NCBI GenBank assembly: GCA_002730325.1
Contig: PBZV01000024.1
Span: forward strand, 1 to 6,347
Length of the DNA stretch: 6,347 nt
Reading direction: 5' to 3'
DNA from: Nitrososphaerota archaeon
Lineage (GTDB): Archaea > Thermoproteota > Nitrososphaeria > Nitrososphaerales > Nitrosopumilaceae
Made by a program: the position numbers and the translations under genes. Below the pieces are notes generated by a model. It searched no databases. It worked only from the letters and a program-made list of their open reading frames with translations, and had not been told where the DNA came from. This document shows, in pieces, positions 1 to 5,886 of this stretch (the stretch's first letter is position 1; every line of letters begins with the position of its first letter).

Positions 1-1815
1 GCAGATCACTCAGAAGTATTAGTTGTACCAACACAAGGTTCTGGAGCTCCAGGATGTGAAGAAGTGCAATACGGATGTTATATTCCAGGAACTGCAACAG
101 TAGATCTTGGTGGAGTAGTAATATTCTCAAACACTGATTCCGCAGCACACACATTCTCAGCAGGAACTGCAGCTGATGGCCCAACTGGCGAATTTGATAC
201 ATCAATGGTTATGGCAGGAAGTTCATACGAATGGACTGCAGATGTCGTAGGTGAAATCGATTACTTCTGTATGGTTCATCCATGGATGACCGGTCTCCTT
301 GTAGTAGAAGAGGCAGCAGCTGAAGAACCAGAACCTACATCTCTTGGAGATGACTGGTCTGCAATCAAAAAATCACTCTCCAATGGAGAAAAAAGTGATA
401 ATATTGATGATGCCCTAGCTTATGTCAAAGATGCACGTTCTACGTACAATAACAGTTTCAAACATGCTGCTATTGATGTAGATGTAGAAAGTAACACCTT
501 GATTGAAACTGCATTTGATGATGTAGAAGACAATCATAATTCAGGTGATACTGGAATGGCCAAATTGAACAGACAAGTAATTGATAAAACAATCTATAAG
601 ATTGCATTCATGAAAATGGAAAATGCAGTAGACAGTAATGACTCTGCCAATTTCATTAAATGGTATTCAGTACTAGAAAAGAAATTCAAAGTACCTACCA
701 AAGATTATGAATCAAATGGTTGGATTGCTGAATTAAAATCTGATTCATCAGTACTTGACTCAAATGGCTCTGCAATCTTGAATGAAATGCTTACAATCTT
801 TGAACTCAAAACAGTTGAAGAATTAGAAGAAGCAGTAGCAGCCTTAGCTGAAGGTGATGTTAGTAGTGCTAAAAAATTCACATATGAGGGATTATACTAC
901 TATAGAACATTACACCCATCAATTGAAGCAACACTAGGCACTGATTCCGCCAGTGAATTACTTCACGAAATGGAAGAAGCAATTGAGATTACAATGGGTA
1001 ATTCTACTCCATCTGAAATGAAGTCAGAAATAGAACATATTGCAGCCGAAGTTGAACTACTGATAAGAGAATATCAGGGAGGTGATACTTCTGACGTAGG
1101 ATTGGCACTATCTGGAATCAAAGATAGATTACATCTTGTTGAAGAAGAATATGAGGAAGCCGTAGCTGATGGTCAAATTGTTGATCAAGGTGAATATGAC
1201 GAAACCGTAGTATTCTTAACAAAAGCAACATCAATCTTTGAATCAGTAAAACCATCTTTGATGGAATTATCTGAATCCGATACTAATTCACTTGCAGACA
1301 ATCTATCTGAAATGGATTCTATTGTATCATCCATTGGTAAAACCAGTGAGATCAGTATTCTAGTTGGAAAGAGTTTGAACAATGTTGCATCTCTTCAAAA
1401 TTTTTCAGGGGGTGCAGTTGAAGTAGATATATTCCAATACTTTGACGAAATTGAACGACTCTTAAATGAAGCCAAAACCCAATATCGTGATGGCAACACA
1501 CAGTTGGCATTTGATTTGGTAAGTGAGGCTTATCTTGACAACTATGAATTTGTAGAAGGTCCATTAGGAGAAGTAGATCATGATTTGATGGAAAAAATTG
1601 AACATGACATGCGCGAAGAACTTCGCTCCATGATAAAGTCAAATGTTTCCGCAGATGAAGTTGATGCACAAATTGACGGAATTTTAATTGATTTGGCAGC
1701 TGCCAAACAAGTAGTTCCAGAATTTGGCACAATTGCAATCATGATACTCGTAACTGCAATTATTGGTTCAGTACTCTTTGCAAGAAAAAGTAACTTGGCA
1801 TTCCCAAGAATCTAA
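1..1815 (+). CDS. Surface-anchored cupredoxin with FTR1-like helical ectodomain and PEFG-type C-terminus (5' partial)
   Basis: The frame is open from base 1, so the N-terminus and presumably a signal peptide lie outside the window; 604 residues are visible. Residues ~1-100 form a type 1 copper (plastocyanin-like) domain: His50 in an AAHTF motif, then Cys268-270 nt, His277-279 nt and Met286-288 nt in the C-M-V-H-P-W-M loop, giving the full His/Cys/His/Met ligand set. Cys19 and Cys26 could form a disulfide. Residues ~115-570 are acidic and almost all helical. Segments such as KWYSVLEKKFKVPT, EEAVADGQIVDQGEYDE (383-401) and SEAYLDNYEFVEGPL (508-522) recall, from memory, the extracytoplasmic N-terminal domain of bacterial FTR1 iron permeases, but no permease domain or REXXE motif is present. 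The protein ends with PEFG (573-576), one hydrophobic helix and a basic tail ending FPRI, the thaumarchaeal PEFG-CTERM pattern. I infer a cell-surface, copper-dependent redox or iron-handling protein. The copper domain and anchor are secure; the iron link is inference. Confidence 0.9.
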   Translation, partial: ADHSEVLVVPTQGSGAPGCEEVQYGCYIPGTATVDLGGVVIFSNTDSAAHTFSAGTAADGPTGEFDTSMVMAGSSYEWTADVVGEIDYFCMVHPWMTGLLVVEEAAAEEPEPTSLGDDWSAIKKSLSNGEKSDNIDDALAYVKDARSTYNNSFKHAAIDVDVESNTLIETAFDDVEDNHNSGDTGMAKLNRQVIDKTIYKIAFMKMENAVDSNDSANFIKWYSVLEKKFKVPTKDYESNGWIAELKSDSSVLDSNGSAILNEMLTIFELKTVEELEEAVAALAEGDVSSAKKFTYEGLYYYRTLHPSIEATLGTDSASELLHEMEEAIEITMGNSTPSEMKSEIEHIAAEVELLIREYQGGDTSDVGLALSGIKDRLHLVEEEYEEAVADGQIVDQGEYDETVVFLTKATSIFESVKPSLMELSESDTNSLADNLSEMDSIVSSIGKTSEISILVGKSLNNVASLQNFSGGAVEVDIFQYFDEIERLLNEAKTQYRDGNTQLAFDLVSEAYLDNYEFVEGPLGEVDHDLMEKIEHDMREELRSMIKSNVSADEVDAQIDGILIDLAAAKQVVPEFGTIAIMILVTAIIGSVLFARKSNLAFPRI

Positions 1816-1841
1816 TTTTCTTTTTTCTTTTTTTATTTTAA
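1816..1841 (+). terminator. T-rich terminator of the cupredoxin gene
   Basis: Directly after the TAA stop comes a run of about 25 bases that is almost entirely T, with tracts of 6 and 7 T. Archaeal RNA polymerase terminates at such U-tracts without needing a hairpin. The neighbouring purP gene is convergent, which fits termination here. Confidence 0.6.
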
Positions 1842-1864
1842 TAATGAGTAATTTTTTGCCAAAT

Positions 1865-1883
1865 TTTAAAATGATTTAAAAAA
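1865..1883 (-). terminator. T-rich terminator of purP
   Basis: Read on the minus strand, a TTTTTT tract begins 2 nt after the purP TAA stop and is followed by a TTTTAAAA tract. This is a plausible archaeal U-tract terminator facing the one of the convergent gene. Confidence 0.45.
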
Positions 1884-1885
1884 TA

Positions 1886-2911
1886 TTAGGTTGTAATTTT
1901 ATCTAGTTGATTAGATTCTGAAGCAGTTTTTACTTCTCGTGCAATTCTTTTACCCATACTCATTTGTTCATTATACAAGAGTGAATAATATGGTGAACCA
2001 TCCATGTAGATATTACTTCCAGCAACAATTCTTGCTGAAAATTCAAATGATTTGAATTGAGCATTTTCATCATATACTCCTTCTATACAAAATGGTCCAT
2101 TCATTCCTGGCGATACCATTCTTTTTGAAGCTTCAACAAAATTTTCTCCCATTTCATAAACTTGTTCTAACAAAGATTCTCGTAATACTAGAGGACTATT
2201 TCCAATTACGTTAAATGATGGAACTTTAGTTGACTTTAGTTGTTGCTCTGATGGGATTCTTGCCAATCCTTCTATGTCTGATTCGTGTCTTTGATCAACT
2301 CCAAAAAATTCTAATTCTTCTTTTAATGGTGAGTAAAAAAACTGTAAATATGCTAAAACACCTGCTGCATATTCTTGAATGTAAAGTGTTTCATCTTTAG
2401 ATAGTATTCCTTCTGAAATTAATTGATCTCTTTTTGTATTGTAATCTTCATAATTTGCAGCCATAAAGTAACCTTTACCTCCTGCGGCTCCTTGTCTTTT
2501 TACAATCACTAATTTGTTAATATCTTTAGGATCTGTTACTGGTTTTGGCATTGGTAAATTTGCCTCTCTCATGAGTTTTTCTTTCATCTCTCTGTCTGAT
2601 TCCCATCTTAAAATCCACTTGTTCCCAAAAACCGGTGTTTTGATTGATTCAATTTCTTCAGAATTCATTTGTGCAATTAGTGTACCATGTGGGATTAATA
2701 CTGCATTATTTTGTTCTAAAACAGATTGGCATTTTTGATCTAATACTTCTTTGAATGAATCGACTATGATTAATTCATCAATAAATGGAAATCTTTTGTA
2801 TAATTTTTCGCGTTTTTTCTCACATACTAGAATAGTTTTTAGACCCTCGTCTTTTGCACCTTTTAGAACTTGTAATGAACAGTGAGAACCTAAAGTGGCA
2901 ATTGATGTCAT
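1886..2911 (-). CDS. purP: PurP: formate-dependent FAICAR synthetase (ATP-grasp ligase)
   Basis: PurP ligates formate to AICAR using ATP, giving FAICAR, ADP and phosphate (EC 6.3.4.23). This is the folate-independent archaeal route to the penultimate purine intermediate; it acts in the cytoplasm. The 341 residues are close to the usual ~350-360. The N-terminal PurP domain opens with ATLGSHCSLQVLKGAKDEG (residues 5-23), including the conserved G-S-H; Cys11 stands where Ser or Ala is common. The ATP-grasp part shows VKRQGAAGGKGYFMA (137-151), YIQEYAAGVLAYLQFFYSPL (177-196) and the C-terminal PurP block GPFCIEGVYDE (272-282), followed by FEFSARIVAGSNIYMDGSPYY (289-309). The start is an ATG at 2911 only three residues before the conserved beta strand, so no longer form is needed. 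It stands alone and is convergent with the cupredoxin gene. Some archaea carry PurP paralogues of unclear role, so the exact substrate is slightly less certain than the family. Confidence 0.93.
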   Translation of the reverse strand: MTSIATLGSHCSLQVLKGAKDEGLKTILVCEKKREKLYKRFPFIDELIIVDSFKEVLDQKCQSVLEQNNAVLIPHGTLIAQMNSEEIESIKTPVFGNKWILRWESDREMKEKLMREANLPMPKPVTDPKDINKLVIVKRQGAAGGKGYFMAANYEDYNTKRDQLISEGILSKDETLYIQEYAAGVLAYLQFFYSPLKEELEFFGVDQRHESDIEGLARIPSEQQLKSTKVPSFNVIGNSPLVLRESLLEQVYEMGENFVEASKRMVSPGMNGPFCIEGVYDENAQFKSFEFSARIVAGSNIYMDGSPYYSLLYNEQMSMGKRIAREVKTASESNQLDKITT

Positions 2912-2931
2912 AATATTCTAATATTATTTTG

Positions 2932-2942
2932 TACTTTATGAA
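2932..2942 (-). promoter_or_regulatory. Possible TATA box of purP
   Basis: The minus strand reads TTCATAAAGTA about 27 nt before the purP ATG, where a TATA box would lie for a leaderless transcript. The match to an archaeal TATA box is only moderate. Confidence 0.3.
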
Positions 2943-3034
2943 CTATCACTACAAAAAACAGTATCATTTAAACAAAAAACTAGTTATTTTTCAAATTTTG
3001 GAATAATGATCAGTTTTTTATTCAATAATGACGT

Positions 3035-3145
3035 ATAATCAATGTAGGCCAACACAATACCCAATTGTCATTAACTGCTCATCGTGTTACTAGACTGGCA
3101 TACCTGCTTTTCGAAGTAAAGGGTGAAATGGTTGGCCTTGATTAT
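3035..3145. ncRNA. Candidate structured RNA or small mobile remnant bounded by a 15-bp inverted repeat
   Basis: ATAATCA (3035-3041) plus AGGCCAAC (3046-3053) pairs perfectly with GTTGGCCT plus TGATTAT (3131-3145), leaving only ATGT bulged on one side. Inside lie a hairpin ACAAT-ACCCA-ATTGT (3054-3068) and a short CTT-TTCG-AAG tetraloop stem (3107-3116). By hand count, 3044-3138 is about 44% G+C, against about 20% in 2911-3033; in AT-rich archaea such islands often mark functional RNAs. The strand is uncertain. On minus, TATAATTTA (3171-3179) would place a start near 3148, just outside the stem; on plus, TTTTTTA (3014-3020) would start near 3044. It is not a tRNA. A MITE-like remnant or a decayed gene fragment (open + frame 3032-3157) is possible instead. 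Confidence 0.4.
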
Positions 3146-3174
3146 TCTAAGAAAGTATGATAATCCCAAGTAAA

Positions 3175-3678
3175 TTATACATGTTTGACTAAGTTTTTGA
3201 TTTTTTGACTTTCTTTTTTTCCTGGTTTTTCATTTGCATATCCTATTGAAATTATTGCAATTGGTTTTAATTTTGTTTTAATAATTTTCCCAACAGTTTT
3301 TTCTTTGAAATGTCCAATCCATATACTTGACAATCCTAATGCAGTAGCAGCTAATTGAGCATAAGATGCAGCAATCGTTGCATCTTGAACTGAAAAAAGG
3401 TTTTTTCCTCTCGAACCGGTAAATTTTATTCGATTTGGATCAGAACAAAATACTAGAACTAAACTAGAATTAACATATTCTTGGTCATGTGTTGCTTTAA
3501 CTAATTTTTCTTTTTTCTTTAAATCTTCAACAACAAAAATTTTAAAATTTTGCATGCCCATAGCTGACGGACTCATCCATGATGCTTTCAAAATTTTTTT
3601 GGTTTTTGATTTTTCAACTTTTTTGGAAGAAAATGATCTGATAGAACGTCTTTTTTCAACTGTTTTAAAAAATGACAT
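3175..3678 (-). CDS. Small nitroreductase-family FMN protein
   Basis: The 167-residue product belongs to the nitroreductase/NADH-oxidase flavoprotein family, whose members are usually dimeric FMN enzymes that reduce quinone- or nitro-type acceptors or carry out specialised redox steps; the substrate cannot be read from sequence. The FMN phosphate-binding start R-R-S-I-R-S-F is at residues 10-16. The second family block S-P-S-A-M-G-M-Q-N-F-K-I-F-V-V is at 36-50, where most relatives have APSAxNxQPW, so the Asn-x-Gln-Pro core is altered here. SVQDATIAASYAQLAATALGLSSIWIGHF (starting at 96) is the typical central helix, and SIGYANEKPGKK (144-155) the C-terminal block. It is shorter than the ~190-220 aa classical enzymes, as in many archaeal members. 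The ATG at 3678 directly precedes the first motif. It follows a 69-aa gene on the same strand after a 22-nt gap, so the two are probably cotranscribed. The C-terminal half is lysine-rich. Confidence 0.88.
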   Translation of the reverse strand: MSFFKTVEKRRSIRSFSSKKVEKSKTKKILKASWMSPSAMGMQNFKIFVVEDLKKKEKLVKATHDQEYVNSSLVLVFCSDPNRIKFTGSRGKNLFSVQDATIAASYAQLAATALGLSSIWIGHFKEKTVGKIIKTKLKPIAIISIGYANEKPGKKESQKIKNLVKHV

Positions 3679-3700
3679 AATCTCGTTTTTGTTTACTATG

Positions 3701-3910
3701 TTATGAACTATGTGCTGATGTCACATATTGAAAAACTTCATCTACTAAATCTATGCTTAATTCTGACTTGATATTTTCAGGGATTACTTTTAGGACAAAA
3801 CCATACATTGTTGTATTTTTTGGTAGTTCATCTCTTTCTTGTAATAATGAAAATACTGCAATACCATTTGAAATTATTGCAATCATCTTTTCTTTATCAG
3901 TTAATGTCAT
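3701..3910 (-). CDS. Conserved-looking 69-aa protein of unknown function
   Basis: I do not recognise this protein. It is a small soluble polypeptide (MTLTDKEKMIAIISNGIAVF...) with no signal peptide, membrane segment or cysteine motif, and appears to be mostly helical with a short central strand region (TTMYGFVLKVIP). A start at the ATG at 3910 is preferred over an in-frame TTG four codons upstream (3922), because a TATA-like ATTAAATTA lies 26 nt before this ATG, as expected for a leaderless message. It probably heads a two-gene unit with the nitroreductase 22 nt downstream; this suggests, but does not show, a shared redox-related role. Confidence 0.7.
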   Translation of the reverse strand: MTLTDKEKMIAIISNGIAVFSLLQERDELPKNTTMYGFVLKVIPENIKSELSIDLVDEVFQYVTSAHSS

Positions 3911-4156
3911 GATATTACTCAAAAATACTAGTAATTTAATCTAAATTTATCTTTGGATTTTTTCTACAGTATTTATAAAATTGATATTAATTCAAAACTC
4001 ACTCAATTTTATTTTTGGAAGTTTCTATGCAATATACTATCAAATCATTTAGATCTAGACTGATTATTTGTTATAAAGTACTATGAAGATTATTGTGAGG
4101 GACAAATTGTTTGATGTAAAAATTAATTACACCATAATTGTGGGGAAATGTAAATT
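3911..4156. other. Divergent intergenic control region upstream of aspS
   Basis: This 246-nt, AT-rich stretch separates the minus-strand unit from aspS. It contains several TATA-like elements for the + strand: TTTATAAAA (3972-3980, the best match), TTATAAAGTA (4071-4080) and AATTAATTA (4121-4129). The last is 32 nt before the aspS ATG and would give a leader of about 5 nt; the others would give longer leaders. GTGGGG lies 11 nt before the ATG but is a weak match to an archaeal Shine-Dalgarno. Two short reading frames (4027-4086 and 4083-4160) run through the region, each ending in an ATGA overlap with the next start. I cannot tell which promoter is used. Confidence 0.4.
3932..3940 (-). promoter_or_regulatory. 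TATA-like box for the 69-aa gene/nitroreductase unit
   Basis: The minus strand reads ATTAAATTA centred 26 nt upstream of the ATG at 3910, the spacing expected for a leaderless archaeal transcript. This location helps to fix the start codon. Confidence 0.45.
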
Positions 4157-5467
4157 ATGATTGAAACTGAATTAGGAACTTTACGTAGATCTCATTATTC
4201 TAATGAAATTACATCATCTATGGATGGTAACTCAGTAACTGTAATGGGTTGGGTTTTAACAATTAGAGGACATGGAAATATTACATTTGCCACTATTCGT
4301 GACCAAAATGGCCCCATCTCAATAATTGCAAAGAAAGGAGACTGTCCTGATGAAATTCGTGAAAAAATATCTTCATTAAAACCACATTCATCGATTGCAA
4401 TTTCTGGAAAGGTGAAATCTTCGGATAAAGCCCCTGGGGGATTTGAGATTATTCCGGCAGAAATTAGAGTTTTCTCTCAAGTTGAAAAGATTCCACCTTT
4501 TGAACCCACTGCTAAAACGGTAAAAAACATTGAAACTCGTCTTGAAGTCAGACCAATTGATCTTAGACGTAATGCATTACAACATGTATTCAAGGTTAGA
4601 AGTTTAGTACTGAAAGCAATTAGGGATTATTTCCATTCTCAAAAATTCCTAGAAATTAACACTCCAAAAATGATTGCAACTGCAACTGAAGGAGGCGCTG
4701 CATTGTTTCCAATATTTTACTATAATAAAGAAGCATTCTTAGCTCAGAGTCCCCAATTGTATAAAGAACAGTTAACGATGAGTTTTGAAAAAGTTTTTGA
4801 GATTGCTCCAATATTTAGAGCAGAACCATCAAGGACAAACCGTCATTTAGCTGAAGCAATATCTATTGATTTGGAAGAAGCATTTGTAGATTACAATGAC
4901 GTAATGAATAGAATTGAAGAGATCATCAAAATTTCAGTTAATGTAGTTTTAGAATATGTAAAGAATAATCCTGATACTGAATTTAATACTCCTACAATCC
5001 CTGAATCTATTCCTCAATATTCTTATGATGATTTAGTAGATAAAATGCAGAAAGCAGGGGCAAAGACTGAATGGGGTGATGATTTGTATCCCTCCAATCT
5101 CAAAAAAATAGGTCTTGATGGATTCTACTTTATCAAAGATTGGCCACTTGCACCAAAACCGTTTTATGTAAAAGATAGCAAATCCAACCCAAAAGTTTCT
5201 GAATCATTTGACTTGATGTTTGGAGATTTGGAATTATCTTCAGGCAGTACCAGAATTGAAAAACGTGATGAGTTAGCTGAAAGAATGAAAAACAAAGGAA
5301 TGAAAACTGATGCGTTTGAATATCATTTAGGTGCGTTTGATTATGGTGTACCTCCACACGCTGGTTGTGGAATTGGTCTAGAGAGATTAATTATGGCATT
5401 AACAGGAACAGAAAATATTCGAGACACTACATTTTATCCTCGAGATGTTGACAGACTTACCCCTTGA
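4157..5467 (+). CDS. aspS: Archaeal-type aspartyl-tRNA synthetase, probably non-discriminating
   Basis: AspRS charges tRNA(Asp) with aspartate in the cytoplasm; non-discriminating forms also make Asp-tRNA(Asn), which GatCAB then amidates. The 436 residues match the short archaeal type. The N-terminal OB fold (about 1-105) carries VMGWVLTIRGHGNITFATIRD (29-49). The class II core shows NTPKMIATATEGGAALFP (168-185), QSPQLYKEQL (197-206), motif 2 FRAEPSRTNRHLAEA (220-234) and motif 3 GCGIGLERL (403-411, Arg410), ending YPRDVDRLTP. QSPQ and the SIDLEEAF that follows motif 2 favour AspRS over AsnRS. Pro93 in KAPGGFE sits where non-discriminating AspRS has proline and the discriminating Thermococcus enzyme has lysine; the other specificity position, after GWV, is Leu34 rather than His or Trp. 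The ATG at 4157 is the natural start. The gene seems monocistronic. Confidence 0.94.
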   Translation: MIETELGTLRRSHYSNEITSSMDGNSVTVMGWVLTIRGHGNITFATIRDQNGPISIIAKKGDCPDEIREKISSLKPHSSIAISGKVKSSDKAPGGFEIIPAEIRVFSQVEKIPPFEPTAKTVKNIETRLEVRPIDLRRNALQHVFKVRSLVLKAIRDYFHSQKFLEINTPKMIATATEGGAALFPIFYYNKEAFLAQSPQLYKEQLTMSFEKVFEIAPIFRAEPSRTNRHLAEAISIDLEEAFVDYNDVMNRIEEIIKISVNVVLEYVKNNPDTEFNTPTIPESIPQYSYDDLVDKMQKAGAKTEWGDDLYPSNLKKIGLDGFYFIKDWPLAPKPFYVKDSKSNPKVSESFDLMFGDLELSSGSTRIEKRDELAERMKNKGMKTDAFEYHLGAFDYGVPPHAGCGIGLERLIMALTGTENIRDTTFYPRDVDRLTP

Positions 5468-5507
5468 TTTAGTGTAGACTTTCTTTATCTATGGGACAGA
5501 ATAGTAG

Positions 5508-5522
5508 TGCAGAAATTCTGCA
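5508..5522. repeat. Near-perfect palindrome downstream of aspS
   Basis: TGCAGAA-A-TTCTGCA is a 7-bp inverted repeat around a single base, 40 nt after the aspS stop. It could form a 5-bp RNA hairpin with a 3-nt loop near the aspS 3' end or be a protein-binding site. It is followed 25 nt later by TTTT. Confidence 0.4.
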
Positions 5523-5542
5523 ATAACCTGCATCTCTTAAGC

Positions 5543-5572
5543 AAAATTTTACTAATTACTGGTATAGCCAGT
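5543..5572 (+). promoter_or_regulatory. Promoter and operator-like hairpin before the 44-aa gene
   Basis: A TATA-like AAAATTTTACTAA (5543-5555) is centred about 25 nt before the ATG at 5574. Between it and the start codon lies the inverted repeat ACTGG-TATAG-CCAGT (5558-5572), ending one base before the ATG. For a leaderless message the repeat covers the initiation region, which is a usual place for an archaeal repressor site. Regulator unknown. Confidence 0.35.
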
Positions 5573-5573
5573 T

Positions 5574-5708
5574 ATGATCATTCACTGTACTCTCTGCAAA
5601 AAACAACTTCCGTTTGATATTGCACGAGTCAGGAATGCTCATTGGTATCATAGGGCATGTGTCTGGCATGTTGCTCATCTTATTCCCTTGGAGAGATTTT
5701 TCATCTAA
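5574..5708 (+). CDS. 44-aa putative zinc-binding microprotein (CxxC...HxxC)
   Basis: The frame runs from ATG to TAA and encodes a very basic, His-rich 44-residue protein. Cys5 and Cys8 (C-T-L-C-K-K) followed 17 residues later by His26-x2-Cys29 (W-Y-H-R-A-C) give C-x2-C-x17-H-x2-C, the spacing of the first zinc site of LIM-type and related treble-clef fingers. It starts with hydrophobic MII and ends with HLIPLERFFI. It has no second finger, so it may bind nucleic acid or a partner protein as a single-zinc module. A TATA-like box lies 25 nt upstream, fitting a leaderless transcript. It lies 106 nt after aspS on the same strand and appears to have its own promoter. Four well-placed ligands in so short a frame argue for a real gene, but I recognise no named family. 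Confidence 0.6.
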   Translation: MIIHCTLCKKQLPFDIARVRNAHWYHRACVWHVAHLIPLERFFI

Positions 5709-5712
5709 AGTG

Positions 5713-5725
5713 GACATTTTTATCT
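5713..5725 (+). promoter_or_regulatory. TATA promoter of the 35-aa membrane microprotein gene
   Basis: GACATTTTTATCT contains a TATA-like TTTTTATC centred 27 nt before the ATG at 5748. The same 13 bases recur at 6255-6267 in front of another gene; with flanks, 16 of 17 bases match. Confidence 0.5.
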
Positions 5726-5747
5726 TGACACGATTCTAATTTTCTTT

Positions 5748-5855
5748 ATGGGTTATAGTGAAAGTGTATTTTCAGGAAAAGAATTAGGAATAATTATTGG
5801 AATCTCAATTATTGCTGCATCTATTTTGTTTGCAGGTATGTTGCACTTGTGGTAG
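5748..5855 (+). CDS. 35-aa single-span membrane microprotein
   Basis: The frame runs from ATG to TAG and encodes a short polar head (MGYSESVFSGKE) followed by one hydrophobic helix, residues 13-32 (start LGIIIGISIIAASILFAGM), and the end HLW. Nothing identifies a function; small single-helix proteins of this kind are often accessory subunits of membrane complexes. A well-placed TATA element 27 nt upstream and a start codon at the expected leaderless position support expression. It is convergent with the 77-aa membrane protein gene, whose stop is 31 nt away. Confidence 0.5.
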   Translation: MGYSESVFSGKELGIIIGISIIAASILFAGMLHLW

Positions 5856-5886
5856 ATATGGCATTTATTGGAATTAGAAATAAATT

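Noticed and set aside
64..66. GTG at 64 as the start of the cupredoxin gene
   Set aside because: The frame stays open to base 1 and the upstream codons contain conserved cupredoxin-type residues, including Cys19; the true start lies outside the window.
1185..1738. Minus-strand frames within the cupredoxin gene
   Set aside because: They are antisense to a well-supported protein and have no recognisable domains; the same holds for antisense frames inside purP, the 69-aa gene and aspS.
3046..3138. tRNA gene with GGCCAAC/GTTGGCC acceptor stem
   Set aside because: There is no D-loop GG, no T-arm of proper spacing to the 3' strand and no recognisable anticodon arm; the TTCGAA is in the wrong place.
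3911..3922. Upstream TTG start adding MSNI to the 69-aa protein
   Set aside because: The TATA-like box at 3932-3940 is better spaced for the ATG at 3910, and would place the transcript start downstream of the TTG.
4157..5467. Asparaginyl-tRNA synthetase or an AsnRS-derived asparagine synthetase
   Set aside because: QSPQLYK and the SIDLEEAF following motif 2 are AspRS-like, and an N-terminal anticodon-binding OB fold is present.
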